Positions 63,570-64,000 of a DNA stretch of 64,000 bases are shown here, piece by piece. The DNA comes from Protopterus annectens (taxonomy: Eukaryota > Chordata > Ceratodontiformes > Protopteridae). Every line of letters begins with the position of its first letter. The first letter of the stretch is position 1. The notes below the pieces were generated by a model. The model saw nothing but the letters and a program-made list of their open reading frames with translations. It had not been told where the DNA came from and ran no database searches. The stretch covers positions 505,061,750 to 505,125,749 of the forward strand of contig NC_056745.1 of the NCBI RefSeq assembly GCF_019279795.1, in the 5' to 3' direction. The position numbers and the translations under genes are program-made.

Positions 63570-64000
63570 CTAGGAAGAAGACTGGCAGAAGGAAGGGCCA
63601 GAGGTCCTCATGGAAGCCATGGAGCTGGCAAAAGTAGCTCTGGCCCTAGAAATCACATCTAACTTGTAGTGATTGGTAAATGTATGCACAGAAGTACAAA
63701 TAGCTGCCACAAGAATAGAATTAGTATCCAAACCACTGAAAAACACACCAAAAGAAGCCACAGCCCTAGCAGAATGAGCTTTAACAGAATAAGGAAGGCT
63801 CATACCATGAAAGGAATAACAAAAAGAAACAGCTTTTGAGATCCAAGCAGAAACAGTTTACTTGGATACTATCAACTTTTGAATGAAGGCTGCATTAGTA
63901 CAAAGGTTTACCTTAACCTTGTGGAAGATGAGGAAGAGCTCTCTGCACATAAAAGCCTGAAACTATGAGAACATTCAAGCAGAGCTAACTGCCACCAAGA
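63570..64000 (-). pseudogene. DIRS tyrosine recombinase, C-terminal part, copy G (cut by window end)
   Basis: The open part (63,570-63,803) contains 'VKAHSARAVASFGVFF' (H-x-x-R box intact) and 'TSVHTFTNHYKLDVISRAR' with the probable catalytic Tyr, followed by 'ATFASSMA'. Close to copy B's 'TFIAHYKLD'. The frame continues above 63,803 after a likely change. Confidence 0.78.

Larger units (their letters stand above)
62231..64000 (-). mobile_element. DIRS retrotransposon copy G, left part (runs off window)
   Basis: Left terminal repeat, ICR and the 3' part of the recombinase are present; the rest lies beyond 64,000. The family is that of C and F. An 893-bp insertion (62,482-63,374) lies between terminal repeat and ICR. 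Confidence 0.82.

Noticed and set aside
1-64000. CRISPR array, bacterial operons, ribosome binding sites
   Set aside because: Nothing in the window is prokaryotic; repeats are transposon termini and microsatellites.

Overview
The window looks like transposon-saturated vertebrate DNA. No host gene, tRNA or rRNA could be supported. It holds three families of DIRS-type tyrosine-recombinase retrotransposons, CR1 and L2-like LINEs, Penelope-like elements with hammerhead-like tails, and small MITE-like DNA transposons, separated by AT-rich DNA with microsatellites. DIRS, CR1, L2 and Penelope elements at this density suggest a large amphibian genome (caecilian or salamander). That is inference; the sequence does not name the species.

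Layout. 1-11,876: DIRS copy A (minus strand, cut by the window start), with a complete DIRS copy B (about 5,085-11,242) inserted in its leader. 11,877-14,229: unassigned DNA with a 39-bp poly(A) and a weak L1/Tx1-like ORF2 remnant. About 14,230-19,365: degenerate DIRS copy C. 20,141-27,196: DIRS copy D, same family as B, its gag split by an 870-bp insertion with a 12-bp target duplication, a long pyrimidine tract and a hammerhead-like motif. 29,061-34,886: DIRS copy F, its recombinase gene split by a 318-bp MITE. 34,887-39,240: L2-like LINE (minus). About 40,536-48,885: DIRS copy E, which carries a Penelope-like element with a GIY-YIG domain (about 40,720-42,490) and a MITE-like element (42,552-43,172) between its terminal repeat and its internal complementary region. 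48,886-53,940: two 5'-truncated CR1 LINEs (plus). 56,718-60,640: near-full-length CR1 LINE (minus) with an esterase ORF1. About 62,231-64,000: start of DIRS copy G, which contains an 893-bp insertion that is almost entirely one palindrome.

The DIRS copies share one plan on the minus strand: gag with an N-terminal Cys/His module, reverse transcriptase (YLDDW active site in B and D), RNase H, a methylase-like domain, and a tyrosine recombinase whose frame overlaps the methylase region. Inverted terminal repeats and an internal complementary region (ICR) near the recombinase end complete it. In six copies the ICR reads as the complement of the two element ends joined together, as expected for replication through a circular intermediate. 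All copies carry frameshifts or stops, so none looks autonomous as written; B and D are the least decayed.

All calls come from reading translations and repeats by eye. Family names rest on motif recognition, and element ends are accurate to a few bases at best.
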